Shown here: piece by piece, positions 27,397-48,341 of the stretch
Position numbering within the stretch: the first letter of the stretch is position 1
How the letters are laid out: each line of letters begins with the position of its first letter
Source: Xiphophorus maculatus
Taxonomy: Eukaryota > Chordata > Actinopteri > Cyprinodontiformes > Poeciliidae
Length of the DNA stretch: 64,000 nt
Reading direction: 5' to 3'
NCBI RefSeq assembly: GCF_002775205.1
Contig: NC_036462.1
Coordinates: 27,841,084 to 27,905,083, forward strand
The notes under the pieces: generated by a model
Told to the model about the DNA's origin: nothing
Database searches by the model: none
What the model saw: only the letters and a program-made list of their open reading frames with translations
Program-made: the position numbers and the translations under genes

Positions 27397-30300
27397 TAAG
27401 CCGAGGCTTTCTGCAGATGTTCGGCTGGTACAGGCAGACAGGAAGAAAAGCAACTTCCCCGTTTCTGCACGCAGCAGAGAGTGGTCTGCGTGGACCACAG
27501 CGAGCAAAGGTCCGCCTCGATCTCGCGCCAACCGGCACTCTGACTGAACCCGAAAGACGAGGGCTTCCAAATGTGCACACACACACTGACACGCGCCCAA
27601 AGCAGACAGGCACGAGGAGGCAACAGGAGATCCACGCCGCACATCCCCTTTACAAGCACTTTTACCGAATCACATCCTCATCAGCACTTAACAGTTCTAA
27701 AACAAATAAATAAATGCCTTTTTGAGCCTCCGACGTCCCCGACAGTATGAACGTGCTAAAACACAGAGGGACGAACTCCGCTTGGTGGCATCTGCAGCTC
27801 ACCGGCGCTTGCTCTCCAACGTAAGTGGCGATCAGGCAGGGGAGAAACAAAAAGGGATTTTCTCCTGCAATCAGTGAAGCTGAAAAGTATTTCTTCAGTC
27901 TGTGTGAGACTCTGACAATATGAAAACGATCACAGAATTTATCGTTAAAAGCAAAATCAACTGTGTGTGTAGGAGTAACGTCACCTGATTGAATTTATTT
28001 AAAGAAAACTACCAATTGTTTCAACCTTTGCAAAGATGATATGTTGATTATTGACTGTAAAAGTTAATTATATCTAATTTATCAGTTGTGTTTTTTTATT
28101 TAAATTCACAAACTTGAGCCAAAAAATGCTTAGATTTTCTGGTTGTTTTTTTTTTTTTTTAAAAGTAACCATAAAGTATACATAATGGATATTAGCTGGT
28201 TTATTAGTAATTATTAGTAAAAACAGGAATAAAATTGTGTTCTTTTCGGATTCGATGCGGCAGAGCATCCTTTTGGAGAAATTGTAAGTTTTACTCATCG
28301 TTTATGCGACGCTCTGACTGCATGCAGAGTTTAAAAAGACTGCCGGGAACCTTCAAAACGTGCTTCTTGTCATCACTTTAATCACGATATTCAGAAAGAA
28401 AAAAAAAAAGCTAAAGAGTTATAGGTGCTTAGCTCTATGCATGCTCGTCTCCTACTCCTTGGTGCCCTCGTAAAACGTACTTTCGCGAAGTTTAACTCTT
28501 AAAAACTGAGCTCATCTACACATTTGCTTCTGCTGGCGGACAGAACGCGACGCTGACTGAGACCCGGCCTGTTCTGTGGAGATTAGACAAGATGCTAACA
28601 ACGGGGAGGGAAGATCATTCAGATGGAGAGATTTGGAGGCTGCTCTGTAGCCGACTGAATCGCCACTGATAAAACAGCGCGCTTTAGTTCCAGAGCTCTT
28701 TATAAAAACTTAAAACACTCACCCAGATAAATCACTTCTTTCTTAAACAAACTGCTCTCTGCACTGCGGTCGACTGAAATGTAACGCAGCCTCGGACTGA
28801 GCGGGAGGGGAGACGGTAAGGTGTTGAATAAGTGAAGGCGAGTCCCTGCACTGCCGGAGAGGTTTTGGCATCAGTCCACTACAGGGCGAAGGCCTGGTTC
28901 GGCCAAAACAGGATAATAGCAGGACTCATCAACAGCGAGGATATGAAGAACGCAAGTCTGCTTCACCTGAAGTTTCTCTGTTTTTGTCCCAAATAATAAT
29001 TTAGAAAGCATCGCGTTCACCCGAAATCAAAAACGTTAAATGGAAAAACGTAAGCTACTAACGGTGAATTTCCGGAGAGAAAGATGTTCTCTCTGGAAGG
29101 AAAAGGAAGAAAAACAGAGAGCAGGTTTAGTCCATGAAGCCTTGTAATTACCACCACAAAATGATCCGGCACTCAGAGACCTTCCTGTGACACGACAAAA
29201 ATAAAAAGAGAGAGAAGAAAAGAAAGTTTGACTGGAACTAAATAGCAAAGTATTGGACACAAAAGAGCAGAAGTGAACGAACCAGTGCAGAAAAATCCCT
29301 TCAGCAGAGACTCACAGCCCTCATCTGCTTTTGTGTTTGTTGCATAGAAACAAGCCGCACGCTGCTATGATTTCAGAAAGGACGGAGCTCCAAGATTAAA
29401 AAAAGATTAAAAAAAACATCCTCAGAGTAGAATAGAAGGAAAAATGATTTTTCAATTTTTCAAAAAAACCCCAGTAGTCTTAAATCATCCTAATTGTTGA
29501 TGTTGCGCAACATATTACAAACGATACACTTATAAATCTTTTTTTACGTCTTTGATATCATTTCATTCCATTCTGGACATGCAGTTATTGCGACAACAGA
29601 ACAAACTAAATAAAAGTAAACAGATACTTGGTGTATTTGCTGTGTTCGCTGTAAAAAAACAAAATGTCTTAAAAATCTTACAATTTCAATGTTTTTTCCA
29701 TCAAACCACTCTTGGAAATACCAGTTGTTGTTATTTTTCAGTTATACAGAGCATATCACCTGTGGATGAGCACTGCCAGTCAGCTGGCCTATAAAAAAAA
29801 ACAACTTTAACATTGCTTAAAAGAAAGACAAATGTCATTTTTTGGAGAGAAAAAAAATAACAGAATATATGTGCGCTATTTTTACGCACTAACTCCACAT
29901 CATAGAGTCAAAGTAGCAAATATAGTATTTTTATAGTATAGTTATTTTGGGCTAGTAATGTTATAATCTTTTAGCAGAACAATGAATGATTGTTGTTTCT
30001 CTTTTTTAATAGAAGAACATAATGCTATATATTTTTTTAAATGTCTCTTTGTCATGGTGATGACATACTGAAGATGTTCATATCGTGAGAATCTAACAGA
30101 TACCTGTAGCTACTAGTTCACAGCATGGAAATGCTTTATATTCCAATGAACGTAGTAAATAATGTGATATTGAATATCATTTCTGGAAAGATGAGCTTCA
30201 AGTTTTAATTAGAGGAGCCATGATCAGGCTTTTTTTTTTTTTGGCCAATCCGGGTTTCCCTTTTCTTCCAGCTGTGACATGCAGAGTCCACGTTTCCCCC

Positions 30301-31800
30301 CCACTAACCCACTAGAAAAGATAAAAGAGAAGGGAACATGCAGCGGGTTCTTTGATGTGAGGTAGTAATTTGGAAACCCAACATAAAATGAAGGAACTAC
30401 AACATTATGTCTACTTATGCATCAAAGCACGTCTTTTTCTGAAAAATTATATGACTTTTTATGAAGCTAAACAAAGCAGAGTAGCCAGGTAAACAACGGT
30501 GGTCGATGTGCTCAGATAGGCAACAATAGTGCGAGTTTTGATCCATTTAATCGATATGACAACAAAAAAAATATCGGATATTTTTTCAGTGTTCAGGTCC
30601 GATATTGATATCTGGCTAGTCGATTGGTGTTTTTCTAGTCGGAATGCGTTTGGTTTACTTTTTCTACAATATTTATTTTTCCAAAATCTAACTACACTAA
30701 ACTTAAAAAAAACAAAACAAAAAAACCCCAAACCTGATCAATTATGGCTGACGTAGTTTTGGGATATTAGCAGCATATGGAGCTCACACTTTATACGGAA
30801 ATTTTAATAACTTCAACTTCCCCCATTAACATGGACAACATGTAACGCAGCCTCTAAAAGTCACGAGCTGGCCCTGCTTACACCCACCATATCCATCCAT
30901 CCTGCTACAACTTCAGATAAAAAAAAAAAAACACGATGGAGATGAATAAATTAAGAAGCATTTTTTTGTTGTTGCTGTTTTTGCTTCTCGTGCGTTCGCA
31001 GAGAAGCTGCTGCGGCACGTCAGTCGGAGCAGCGCGCTGCCAGCGGATCGCTCAAGTTGCACAATAGGGAAGTTAAGAGGCCACATGAATAATCGGTCGC
31101 TTTGAGTCAACGTGGAAAACGTCAACAGTTTTTGCTCGTGCAACGCATCCCCGCCGTTCACCAGCTCCCCAGAACAGTTCAGTTCATTTTGGCGATCGCC
31201 TCAGAGAAACGGATCGGATGAGGTCGTGCAACCTTCATTATGTAAGGCTTCGACGTTAGAAATACACGGAGTTCTTCAAGGCCAAACAAGTGGAAATTTC
31301 CACAGAATCTTTTAAGTGCTTTTAGCCTGACGATTGCAACGCTTGTTCGGACTAACCGCTGCATTTAGAAACACACACAGAGAGAGAGAGACAGAGAGGG
31401 AGAGAGATGGGGCCAAGAATGGCTTTTGCAGAGAGAGACTAACACACTGCGCTGACGCTCCAACTTTCACACTGGGCAAAACATGACACGTACTGGATTA
31501 AAATGCGAACCCGGTGAATTAGAAACCCCGACCCGAAGCGTGTCAGGGCCGTGCGGGACTCTTTGGACACATGGTGGGACCGACCGTGTCCGAGTCAAGT
31601 TACTGAACGTCACGGCTGGGGAGCATTATAGGAGCGAGCTCGGTGAGCAATAAGGGCGCTTACACTCGACCGAAGCCGACTCATCTTTTTGAGAGACGGG
31701 AAAAAAGGCGAACGCGCGCCCACTGCACCAAACACCGTTGGGGAAACGTGAAAAACAACACAGAGTACGTGAATATTTAGTCGCCAAATTCCCCGCTTAC

Positions 31801-32060
31801 CGATAAGTAGTTTTTCCAAGTCGGTTTTTTAGATGCCGTTCCTCTCCGCCTGCTCGCTCTCGCAGCAGTGTTAATCCAGCGTGAGTGAAAAAGCCGGAGT
31901 ACCGGGGGACCCTTTCAAAATAAGACGGCCGGCTCGCCACCGCCATAGACGTACAGCCCGTCGGCGCAGGTTTGACTTTGTCGCTCCGTGGAAACGATGA
32001 GTCAGTGCGGCGCCATGTTGTGAGTGGCACGTCGCCTTGGAAACCAACGCCGAGGCATGC
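31801..32060 (-). promoter_or_regulatory. sfmbt1: sfmbt1 probable untranslated exon 1 and promoter
   Basis: A strong donor (CTTATCG-GTAAGC, intron starting at 31800) on the minus strand lies at the edge of a CpG-rich region. A YY1-like ACATGGCGCC on the minus strand is at about 32012-32021. This fits an untranslated first exon spliced to the acceptor at 23921. The transcription start is inferred, not seen. Confidence 0.5.
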
Positions 32061-32301
32061 GGAGAGCTGCTTGAAAGTGGAGGGGAAAAAAGCACAAACG
32101 TTGAATATCAGCAAACAATGATGAGCCATACGGTGAAAAATAATGTATTTTAGAGCTAATAATGGCGATATTTCAGACAAATCAATGCGTAGGTCTTCAA
32201 GTCAACGTGTACAATGCCCACTTTTTTTAAATTTACCTCTGAAAATACAACAAAATAAAAATATATAAAAATTAATAAATAAAATAATAGTAATTGTTCT
32301 A

Positions 32302-32384
<83 letters not shown>
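32302..32384. repeat. (TTA)n microsatellite
   Basis: About 27 uninterrupted units upstream of the sfmbt1 promoter. Confidence 0.97.
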
Positions 32385-32994
32385 GTCTATGCTGATGAAA
32401 TTATCTTTTTGTCCCTGAACTATGTCATTTAATTTCCCTATTTAATTTTCCTCTGGGATGAAAATTATTAATATTTATAATTAAATTGCAGAAGTTATTT
32501 AAACACATTTGTGTGCTATTATTATTTTTGTTGTTCATCTACTACAACTATTCCCTCCTTTTTATTAGTGTCATCAGTAATACTAGTGCCTTCACAGGCT
32601 ATCTCACACTTTTCAGAGTGTAAGAACATGAGACCTTTGGATGTTATTGGTCTCTAACTACAGATCAGAGTGACTCCAATTCAAATGTGTTAGAACTTAT
32701 TTTTCAAACTACAACTACTTCTAGATGAAAATATTCTTGTAGATTAAATTATTCACAATGTCTGTGACAGACGTGCAATATGAACGTCATGTCTTATTTA
32801 ACAGATGTGGTGTTTTATTGAGTAGCTAATGATGATTTTTAAAGAGTTATCAGTGACTCTCAGGTTTCAGCAAAAACGTTTTTCCCCATTTCTAGTTGGA
32901 AACATTAACATCAACCGAAACACAAAAGACGAAATGATGTATTTTACGTCACATTTTGCATTTTGTGTGTCCAAAGAAAATGCCTGTCTTCAAC

Positions 32995-33114
32995 ATGGCG
33001 GCGACGTTGACGCTCACGCGGCTTCTACTTCGTCCAAATCTGTGGCGCCAACCGTCGCCCAGGCAACAAGCGGGACCTTTACTGTGGAGGGTCGAGTCGC
33101 CGAACTTCCCTTAG
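32995..33114 (+). CDS. Candidate 39-codon small open frame in CpG-rich block (unrecognised)
   Basis: ATGGCGGCGACG at 32995 opens a 39-codon frame ending in TAG at 33112-33114. The product begins MAATLTLTRLLLRPNLWRQ: no acidic residues in the first half, rich in Leu and Arg, like a mitochondrial presequence. The block is CpG-rich and the ATGGCGGC start context is also a YY1-type element, so this may simply be a divergent promoter. No clear splice donor follows. I do not recognise the protein; it could be a first exon, a microprotein or chance. Confidence 0.25.
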   Translation: MAATLTLTRLLLRPNLWRQPSPRQQAGPLLWRVESPNFP

Positions 33115-33250
33115 CGTGACGCGCTTTTCCTTCACGACCTCGTTCCAATATGGCACAAGTGTCCACTGCGCATGTTCTGCCGCCTATATGCCTCTGAGCC
33201 TGGCTTCATCATCATCATCCCGACTTCCATCTTCACACACACACACACAC

Positions 33251-33339
<89 letters not shown>

Positions 33340-35632
33340 AAAACATCTGACGAGCAGAGTGGAGACGAAAAATTATAACAAGCACACAAAATGAAAGAAA
33401 GATCCCGACATTTCCCGCTGACATTCATTTACAGTAACAGAAATGGTCGTCAGGGCAGGGTGTGCTTCTTTTCTTTTCTTTTTTTTTTTTTTTTTTTTAA
33501 ATCCCCAGCGGAATTTGGACTTATAGTTGATGGTTCAGCTGAAATGAACTGCTCGCATTCAGGCTAATCGGCCCCACTTTCGATAAGTGTCGCATTGTTC
33601 CCGTCAAAAGCAACACACTTCGAGATAAAGAAGTCGGCAGAATGTTGTTAAAGATGAACGAGTTGCTTTGTTTTCCTTCCTTGGGGTTTGGGGGGGAAGC
33701 ATGTGATATAAAGATGAGGGTGAGTTAGTACTTTTAATTAAATCACATCACAGCACATTGTGATCCCGCACAACACGCTGCTCACGGATGGAAAGTCGTA
33801 TTTTTTTTTTTTTTTTTTTTTTTCGGAATAGAGGGCGGGAGAAACTGCTGGAAATATGCGCTGACAGTGTGAGTGCAGCGCTCAAAGTCCGTCCATTTAT
33901 CACTGCAAACGCGCTTCCTCGACCAAATAAGTGCATTTTCTCCTCTGTGGAACCCGCTCCTATAGAACCTGAAACACATTTTGCAGCTCACTCGAACGAT
34001 TAGTAAAGAAAGAAAGAAAGAAAGAAAGAAAAAAAAAGGCTTCTGCTGAAAAATAATCCTCCACAATAGACCAACCCTTCGCCTGTTATGACAAAAGGAG
34101 GAGAGAGAGAGAGAGAGAAAAAAGAAGAGAACCCAGCCGATAGGAATACACTCTGGTGGAATCAACCATGAAAATAAAACAAAGTGTCTCGTTTTAACTG
34201 CGAAGGTAGTGGAGGAGCAATGAATTCATCAAAGGGGAAGGAATTTATTTCCTAATTCATTTATTTGTTCAACAAAAGTAAAGGTGCTGCTGCTGCTGCG
34301 AAGCATTTTGGGAAAAAGGCGACACCAAATGAGAAGCTGCGGTTTTGTTTTTTTTTTTTTTTTGTTTTTTTGAGAGTAAACACATCATGCGTCTTTGTTT
34401 TTGACCGTGCCATTTCCTAATGAGGACAATCCATCACAATTGTACTTCCATTTTAATGCTACGGAAGGTTTTAAACCACATGTTTGCAGGGAGAAATGTC
34501 TTTTAAAAACGAACACCGCGGTTTGTGGATGCGCACACTTCTGGTTTTGTTGGACATCCCGCGGGAAACGGTGAGACACCGCCGGGGTCCAGACTGAGAG
34601 GACGAGGACGGGTCACACACGAGGCGTGCGCGACGCGAGCACGTTTCTCCCTCGTCTCCTTTGTGGCCGCTAGATGGCAGCCTCGGTTTTTTTTGTGTGT
34701 GTGTGTTTTCTTCAGTTGAGCTCTCAGGTTACAAATCATTAAAATTAGTTTAGTATGGAGTGAAAATAGTGTCAAAATAGTCTCGCGCTATGGAAAACAT
34801 TTGAGCTGTGTTTTGTCGAACTGTTTTTTTGTTTGAATTTTTGTGAGGGAGAACAAAGACCTGAATCAGAAATGGATCAACAGAGTGAGAAATTACAGAG
34901 AATTGTTTTTTTTTATTACATTTTATCACATTGTAAAAGGGTAAACGTGATCACGTTCGCTTTATAGCATTTTCTCTATAACTTCCTTTCAGCATGTAAA
35001 ATCACATAGATGTTTGTCACATATTTCTAAACCTCAACAGGGGGTGAGTCCCATTTAATTTCTCTATGTACAAATAACAAGACTAAATACAATGGCTATC
35101 AAAGGTTTACAAGATAAATCATGCCAGTGTTTATTCTTCATGTAATATGACATGTGCCCTGTTCAATTCAGTTGAAAAACAAACAAAACTGCTTCTAAAA
35201 TACGTAAGTACACAATAACCTGTTTGTCTAAGTTTGCTCACCATCAAACTAAACTTTCCGTCATCAGGTGAGCCCACAGATTCATTCCCAGACATTCCAA
35301 AGCTAATTTTTCTTTCATAAAGTTGTGGATTTGGAGGACTGCTTGGACTCGCTGGGATCATGGATGACAAAACCCCTTTTCATCTTCCAACTTTTCAGCA
35401 AGCAATACACTGTTTTGAGTCAAAGCCGACTGGTGTGTGGAACTGTTCATGACTTGCATCAACCTCGGTTCATAGGTTCATAAGAACGCTGAATTTTACA
35501 AACTGGTTCCTCAAATACAAAATGTTTTCAGTTAAACAGATTTCAGTGTCGCGTTGAAGACGCCTCAAATCCAAAGCTAATCAAGTGCAACGTGGACAGT
35601 AGATGAGAAGGAATGTTCAATTTACAAGTATA
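33115..35632. other. Intergenic gap between sfmbt1 promoter and prkcd 3' end
   Basis: About 2.5 kb with no supported gene. It holds an AC microsatellite (33234-33337), several homopolymer T runs (33478, 33801, 34350) and a short GAAA tract near 34005. Open frames across the AC tract (poly-His/Thr or Cys/Val) are artefacts. Confidence 0.6.
33234..33337. repeat. (AC)n microsatellite
   Basis: About 52 units with a single interruption near 33255. Confidence 0.98.
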
Positions 35633-36710
35633 TTTATTCAGAATCATTTGTAAAAGATGGACATTTCAAAAGGACTCCATTGAAATCAAGCAGTAAACAG
35701 CCGAACACATGATTTGTTTAGACAGAGTTGCATCATTTCCCTGTTAAATCCCAGTATTTAAATATTGTAACATACATATGACATATTAAAGATCTGCTCT
35801 CACACAGAAATGCCACTTCTCTTATAAAACAACATTCTTTATTGCATAAGAACGTACAGGTGTGATATTAAACGCATGCCGCGCATTCTTCCACCGAGTT
35901 TCACGAGGACCCAGAGAACTTCACTTGTACTCTCCTTTATTTTGATATACAGCGTGATATTTTATGTCATACTCGTTTTACATAAAGACAGAATAAAATA
36001 TTAAAAACAGAACAAAACATAAAGGGATAAGAGAGGAAAGCAATGACAGTAAAATGTTCATGGCATAAAGGCTTCAGTTCAGATCAAATTTAAACCGTCG
36101 ACACAGTTACAGTACATTTCATCCCAAATGGGCTAAACCGGCTGCATCAACAAAACAGCAGTGGCAACAACCTGTAGCACCATTTTGCATCTAAAAACAA
36201 CCAAGAAAAGCATCTCAAAAGTCCTTATAATCTCTAACCGGGTGCAAAAAGTGCTGCAACGAATGTGCTCTCCGCGTACATTCAACTCCCATAGTTTGCA
36301 TGTGCAATGTCAGGTTTATACAGTGTCACTGTTTCATAAAATCAAAGTGTGAATCTTGTGCCTGCGTATTAAAGAGTTGTGATACGGTACACGGTGAATG
36401 AAGAAAACACGACTAACAAATGAAGACTAAACTGGCAACTGATTTGTACCCCTTAGCAGAAACAAAACTGGTCCACGAATCCTGAAGCTTCGCGCTCCGT
36501 TGGAAACCTGCGCCGTCTGACGGAGGAGACGAGACAACGCACACTTCCAGCAAACGTCGTTTTATCTCCTGATGTATCAGAGGAACCATAAAGCTTACAA
36601 TCAGGCTCAAAAGTCACTTGACCCCTACACCACATGAAGATAAACAGAATAACATAAGAGCCTACTTCCGTGTACTGAGCTAACACTTTAGTTTCTGTGA
36701 GTTTTTTCTT
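35633..36710 (-). other. prkcd: prkcd 3' UTR with candidate poly(A) signals
   Basis: Downstream of the prkcd stop. AATAAA hexamers on the minus strand occur at 35936-35941, 35838-35843 and 35633-35638. Any of these could end the transcript, giving a 3' UTR of about 0.8-1.1 kb. Confidence 0.45.
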
Positions 36711-43809
<7,099 letters not shown>

Positions 43810-44796
43810 GGTGACCGCTCACCCCGGACTCCTAGAGAAACAACAAACCGTCAATCAGGGCATGTCTTTATCTAACAGTTAAGCTCAAAATCATTGATAC
43901 TCCAGGTAGATTTAACATTAATATCACAGTGGACCCTCAGTAAGTAGCTGAAAACACTAATAGTGCCCTATTTTAATAGTTAAAACACCAAGCACAGCTT
44001 AATATGCATTAATACACAAACTGGAAACCATCTTGGCATTTTCGCAGAAGCTAACATCCATGGTGCTCCTTATTTCTGCTCTTGTTGTCCAGCCAATAAG
44101 CGGCAAGAAAAATGAATGGCTACTTCGTAAACACCAGCCAATGACGTGTCAAGTGGCTTTCCGCCCAGGCAGCTTCTCAAGCTGCATTTTCTCTCATTTA
44201 AATGGGCTCTTAAAAAAAAAGTCATAAAAAATATATATTTCTTGGGCGCTCCTGGGCTACTGGTCCCGAATACTCTTTCTAAAGTCTGGCCATAAAAATG
44301 TGACAAAAGCTCGCAGGTTTCGTCTGAGAAAAATATATTAAATCAACGTTGTAGAACCAGTTACTGTATGAGACATGAGAAATATACTGAGACACTCTGT
44401 CTGTAAGGTAGCATTATTCTTTCTAATTAAGCCACCATTCATCCTTCATAAGATGATAATGTTCCCTTGTTCTCATGCTACATTTAACACCAATTGACTG
44501 ATCAAGTACATGCTGTCATGAATGTGCACACCTCCCTCTTAGTAGACTAAAAAGTAATCCAGGTGCTATTTTAAGCCCTTGGCTGGACAGAGATCTTGTT
44601 TTGCTCCACTGAGGTGAACAAAATAATTAGTTGAACATTTTCTTTATTGCCTTTAAACAGCTTTGAGAGGTGATGGAAATTCCCACTTTGGCAGCTTCTA
44701 CTGTTAACCACAATTGTCAGTGAAAAGAAAAACTCAAATCCAGTCACAAAGTACACATCTCAAGCAGCAGTGTGTCTTTTTATAATGTCCGGTGAA

Positions 44797-44798
<2 letters not shown>

Positions 44799-44875
<77 letters not shown>
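44799..44875. repeat. (AAT)n microsatellite
   Basis: About 25 units; the poly-Asn open frame across it is an artefact. Confidence 0.97.
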
Positions 44876-44876
<1 letters not shown>

Positions 44877-47799
44877 GACTCTGTAAAATCTAGAGCAGGT
44901 TTCTTACAGAAGCTGGCTTATGATCTGCAAGTTCAGCGAAACAACCGTGATGTATCAACAGCGGTCTCCAAGGTGTTCATTAAGTCTTAACCTCCTTTAA
45001 AAAAAGGTCCAGCATTACTCAGCAGCCAAACTATGCAGTACTGCTGCATGCAGGTTTTAAGCACCTGAAATATTCAGTTTATTGTTCATAGTTGGATCAG
45101 TAAGATGCTGATATAAAGTGGTTAAGAACTTGTTTTTCAGCCCCAGAGATGCCTTACTTAATACTTAAATACTTTCAAATTCTGCACAAACGGAAATGTG
45201 CTTTAGTAGCAATTAGTCTCTTTAACACAAAAAACGTGTTGTCAAAAATCATCCCCAGCCTCAGACCACTTACATCTGCATTTGTGCCTTGATTCCCCAG
45301 AGGGTGTGGAAAAACTGAGCAAATGTAATTGCACAAAGGAGTGTGGAGAGGAAAGGCCAAACGAGAAGCAAGAAAATCAACAAATCACTGGAGGGTAGAC
45401 TAGGGCACATAAAAAAATCTGTTAAGCCAGCAAAAAAGACCCCAAAGACACACTGAAAATATGCAGCGATACTTCATAAAATTAGGTCGCAGCGTGTTGG
45501 AGAAATAAAACACTTGATATCATAGACAGAAAATGCTGGTAAGAGTATTGAGATTAGAAAAACATCTTGTCACGTGAGCTTTTGAGAGGTTTCCTTAAAA
45601 TAATTTGCTGTGAGCAAAAGTTGTCAAAAAGAAAACAGTGGTTTTAGGCTAACAAAGAATGCTAATTGGCATTGCTATTAGCACTGTCTAAAGAAGTATC
45701 CACATTTTCTAGATTGTTCATCTGGCAACATTTTTGTTGCCCTACAGAGAGAAAAAAAAAAACACTGTCAGAGAGTCAAATGTTTTTGCCCACGGTGGGA
45801 AAACCATGATGGACTAACCATTAGCTGCCACCAACTACAAGCTACTTCACTGTTTTGCAGGCAATCTGAAATCTTTTGCTGTAAATTTACAATATACTTT
45901 GATCAAACCTGAACCGGATAATACAGAAAGATCCCTTAAAATTGTGTTAATTTATGACACCTTCATTTCATATATGTAGACATTTTGTAAACGTTTTACA
46001 AACGCCCTTAAAAAACATTTTTTATATGGACTCACTGAAGCTGTTCTGAATCGTACTACACTAATTATAGATTGTCATTTATTGAGGTTAAAACTCAACA
46101 ATGTTTATCATCTTTGTTAACTTGATGCATCATTATACCTCTGGAATAAAGATTACATGAAATTATATTTATAGAATAACTATAGAAATATTATTATAGA
46201 ATAATTTATATATAAATTTCAAGAACTGATATTGTTTTTGCTTTTTTTTTTTTTTTTAAAAATGGGCAAAGCTCATAATTTTCTTCTTATTGGCACAGAA
46301 ATCAATTAGAAACAAGGCTGTACTCTTCCATGACAGGGACCGCATTAAAAACAACACAACTGTGGAGCCAAAAGTACATAGCTGTGTACAATAGGTAGAT
46401 TAAAATCAAAGTCATGCACAGAAGATGCATCATAAACAAGTCCCGTAATTCACAGAGCTTGAGTTGTTGAAAAATGGCCCGTAGGAGGAAGAGGAGATCA
46501 AGCAGGTCTAACAGGCTTGGGAGCACAGCGCCAGCAGAGCAGCGGGCTTATCTTCGTTTTAGAAATCAAAATAAATAAATAGGCTGTTAAAAGACCACTA
46601 GACATGCTGATGTTTGTAAGATGAATCGTTTCGTTATAATGCGTCAATCTGGCAGAATAGAGTCTCCAGTGTGAATACATGGCATAATAACTTGTAATTT
46701 TCCCAGGCTGTTGCATAATTGATCACCGGTATGAAAATATGCTCCAGGTAAGAGCTGTGAGCCAGACAATTGTTGTCTAATCATGCTTGTCATCGCTCAG
46801 TTACTGGAACATACTTTTTTAAAAAAAAAATCTCTGAAGCGTGAACTGCACCTTTAATGTTTTGACAGGATGCTCACAGGTTTCAGTGAGTCAGCGCGAA
46901 CCGTGTCAGGTCAGTGAAACTGACCCACTTCAACACAGTCATTTACAATATTGTCAATATCACCTGAACGTTTTCCTCCAATTACATGTGGAAAAACAAG
47001 ATCACTTACTGCAGTGATTAAAGCCTGTTGACTCAACGCAAAGGTATCTCGGCACCAAGGGAAAAAAAACAATCTACATCTTACATGTTTTCCTTGTAGA
47101 GGTCTGACAAAGTGCATTCCCGGTTTATTGTGACGGATTAATGAGCAACTAAACAGCAACAGAGCGTTGATAAACACAAATGTCGAAACATGCGTCTGAA
47201 AACTGGCTGTGGTTAAAGGCATGCGTTATAGTTCATATTTGATCAGTTGATTTTTTTTTTTTGGCTATATGTGGGGGAGCCACACTACGCGACTGAGTTG
47301 GGGGGGAAAATCTGCAGCAGTTGGGGCCCAAAAATATGTCGGTGTGAGAGGAAGTGGAGAGGGGAACAAACTCTACACAAGTAGAGACAAACATGTTTGA
47401 ATCTATTTTAGCCAGAACTGGACCCGGTCGGGTAGTGTGAACTAAAGTGCAAATGTGCAACGCTGACGACCAATGAAAAAGAGAGGCTGAAGTGTGCCTC
47501 AGGGTCGAGCTAACTTTTTGTTTTGAATTATTTGCAACCATAAGTGCAGGAAAGCAGTGGATATAAACCCAACAAGCAGAAAGAACAGAAGTTCTCAGCT
47601 GTTCAAGATAAAACCAGTAAGAAATGAACGGCACTATTGAAATAAATCAAACAGTTCACACATTGTAAAGATAACGGGACTTAAAATAACACATTTAGAT
47701 TTCTAAATGAAATATTTCCCATACAGGATATTTATAATAAATCCACTATGTTTTGAGTGACTCACCCAAAACATGACATTGTTGTTTGTTCAGGTAAAA

Positions 47800-48341
47800 C
47801 ACTGGGTTTCCCACACCTGTGTATTATAGGCCTGGTGGGCCACCAGGCTTTACTTGCCTCCCCACCAGGCTGAGCGTTGTTTGTTTATTTTGAATAAGGT
47901 TTTTTGGATTGTTTTAATCTGGGTTTATAGATGACTCATTGAACTGGGTGTGCACCAGTTGGGCTGTCTCTGCGCCTGCATGTTGGCCTCACACAGTATT
48001 ATCTCCAAATTATGATGCCTCCTCGTGTACCTCCAAATTATTGTTAAATAAAATTATTTATTGGTTCTAGTAGCCTTTATTTGATAGTGAATTGACAGAA
48101 ATGTGGGTAATGAGAAAAGGGGGAAGAGATGCGGCAAAGGTCAACAGACCGGGAATCAAACCGGCAACGGCTGCGTCGAGGACTAAGGCCTCCTTATGTG
48201 GGCTGTGCTTAACCCATGCGCCACCACAGTACCCCAAATGTTAGCAAATTTTGACATTTTTAACACAAAAACACGGTGGGCTGCTAGTGGACTGCCATAG
48301 CGCTGCTACCACTCAGCAGGTCTTCTGGGGGAAAACCCTGG
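47800..48341. mobile_element. hAT-type non-autonomous element interrupted by a SINE
   Basis: Left end CACTGGGTTTCCCACACCTG and right end CTGGGGGAAAACCCTGG are partly complementary, with GCCACCAGGC-like internal sequence. A tRNA-derived SINE in reverse orientation (48070-48237) splits it. The family is inferred from the ends only. Confidence 0.45.
48070..48237 (-). mobile_element. tRNA-derived SINE, reverse orientation
   Basis: The reverse complement starts GGGGTACTGTGGTGGCGCA with box A-like TGGCGCATGGG and box B GGTTTGATTCCC, then the same CTCATTACCCAC body as the copy at 24229. Confidence 0.75.

Larger units (their letters stand above)
23921..31800 (-). other. sfmbt1: sfmbt1 intron 1 (7.9 kb), between 5' UTR exon and start-codon exon
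   Basis: No exon with supported homology is seen here. It holds a tRNA-derived SINE (24229), a Tc1 transposase scrap (24706), a Tc1-like end (25639), a CpG-rich block (26130-26480) and two nested palindromic MITEs (26746-27396). The rest is unremarkable AT-rich sequence. Confidence 0.6.

Noticed and set aside
27350..27713. Several overlapping frames of 87-108 codons on both strands
   Set aside because: Overlapping frames without homology or splice support in an intron.
30353..30372. let-7-like string TGAGGTAGTAATTTGG
   Set aside because: The match stops after 11 bases and no hairpin arm is present.
33116..33428. Poly-His/Thr and Cys/Val open frames
   Set aside because: They are translations of an AC microsatellite.
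44796..44990. Poly-asparagine open frame
   Set aside because: Translation of an AAT microsatellite.
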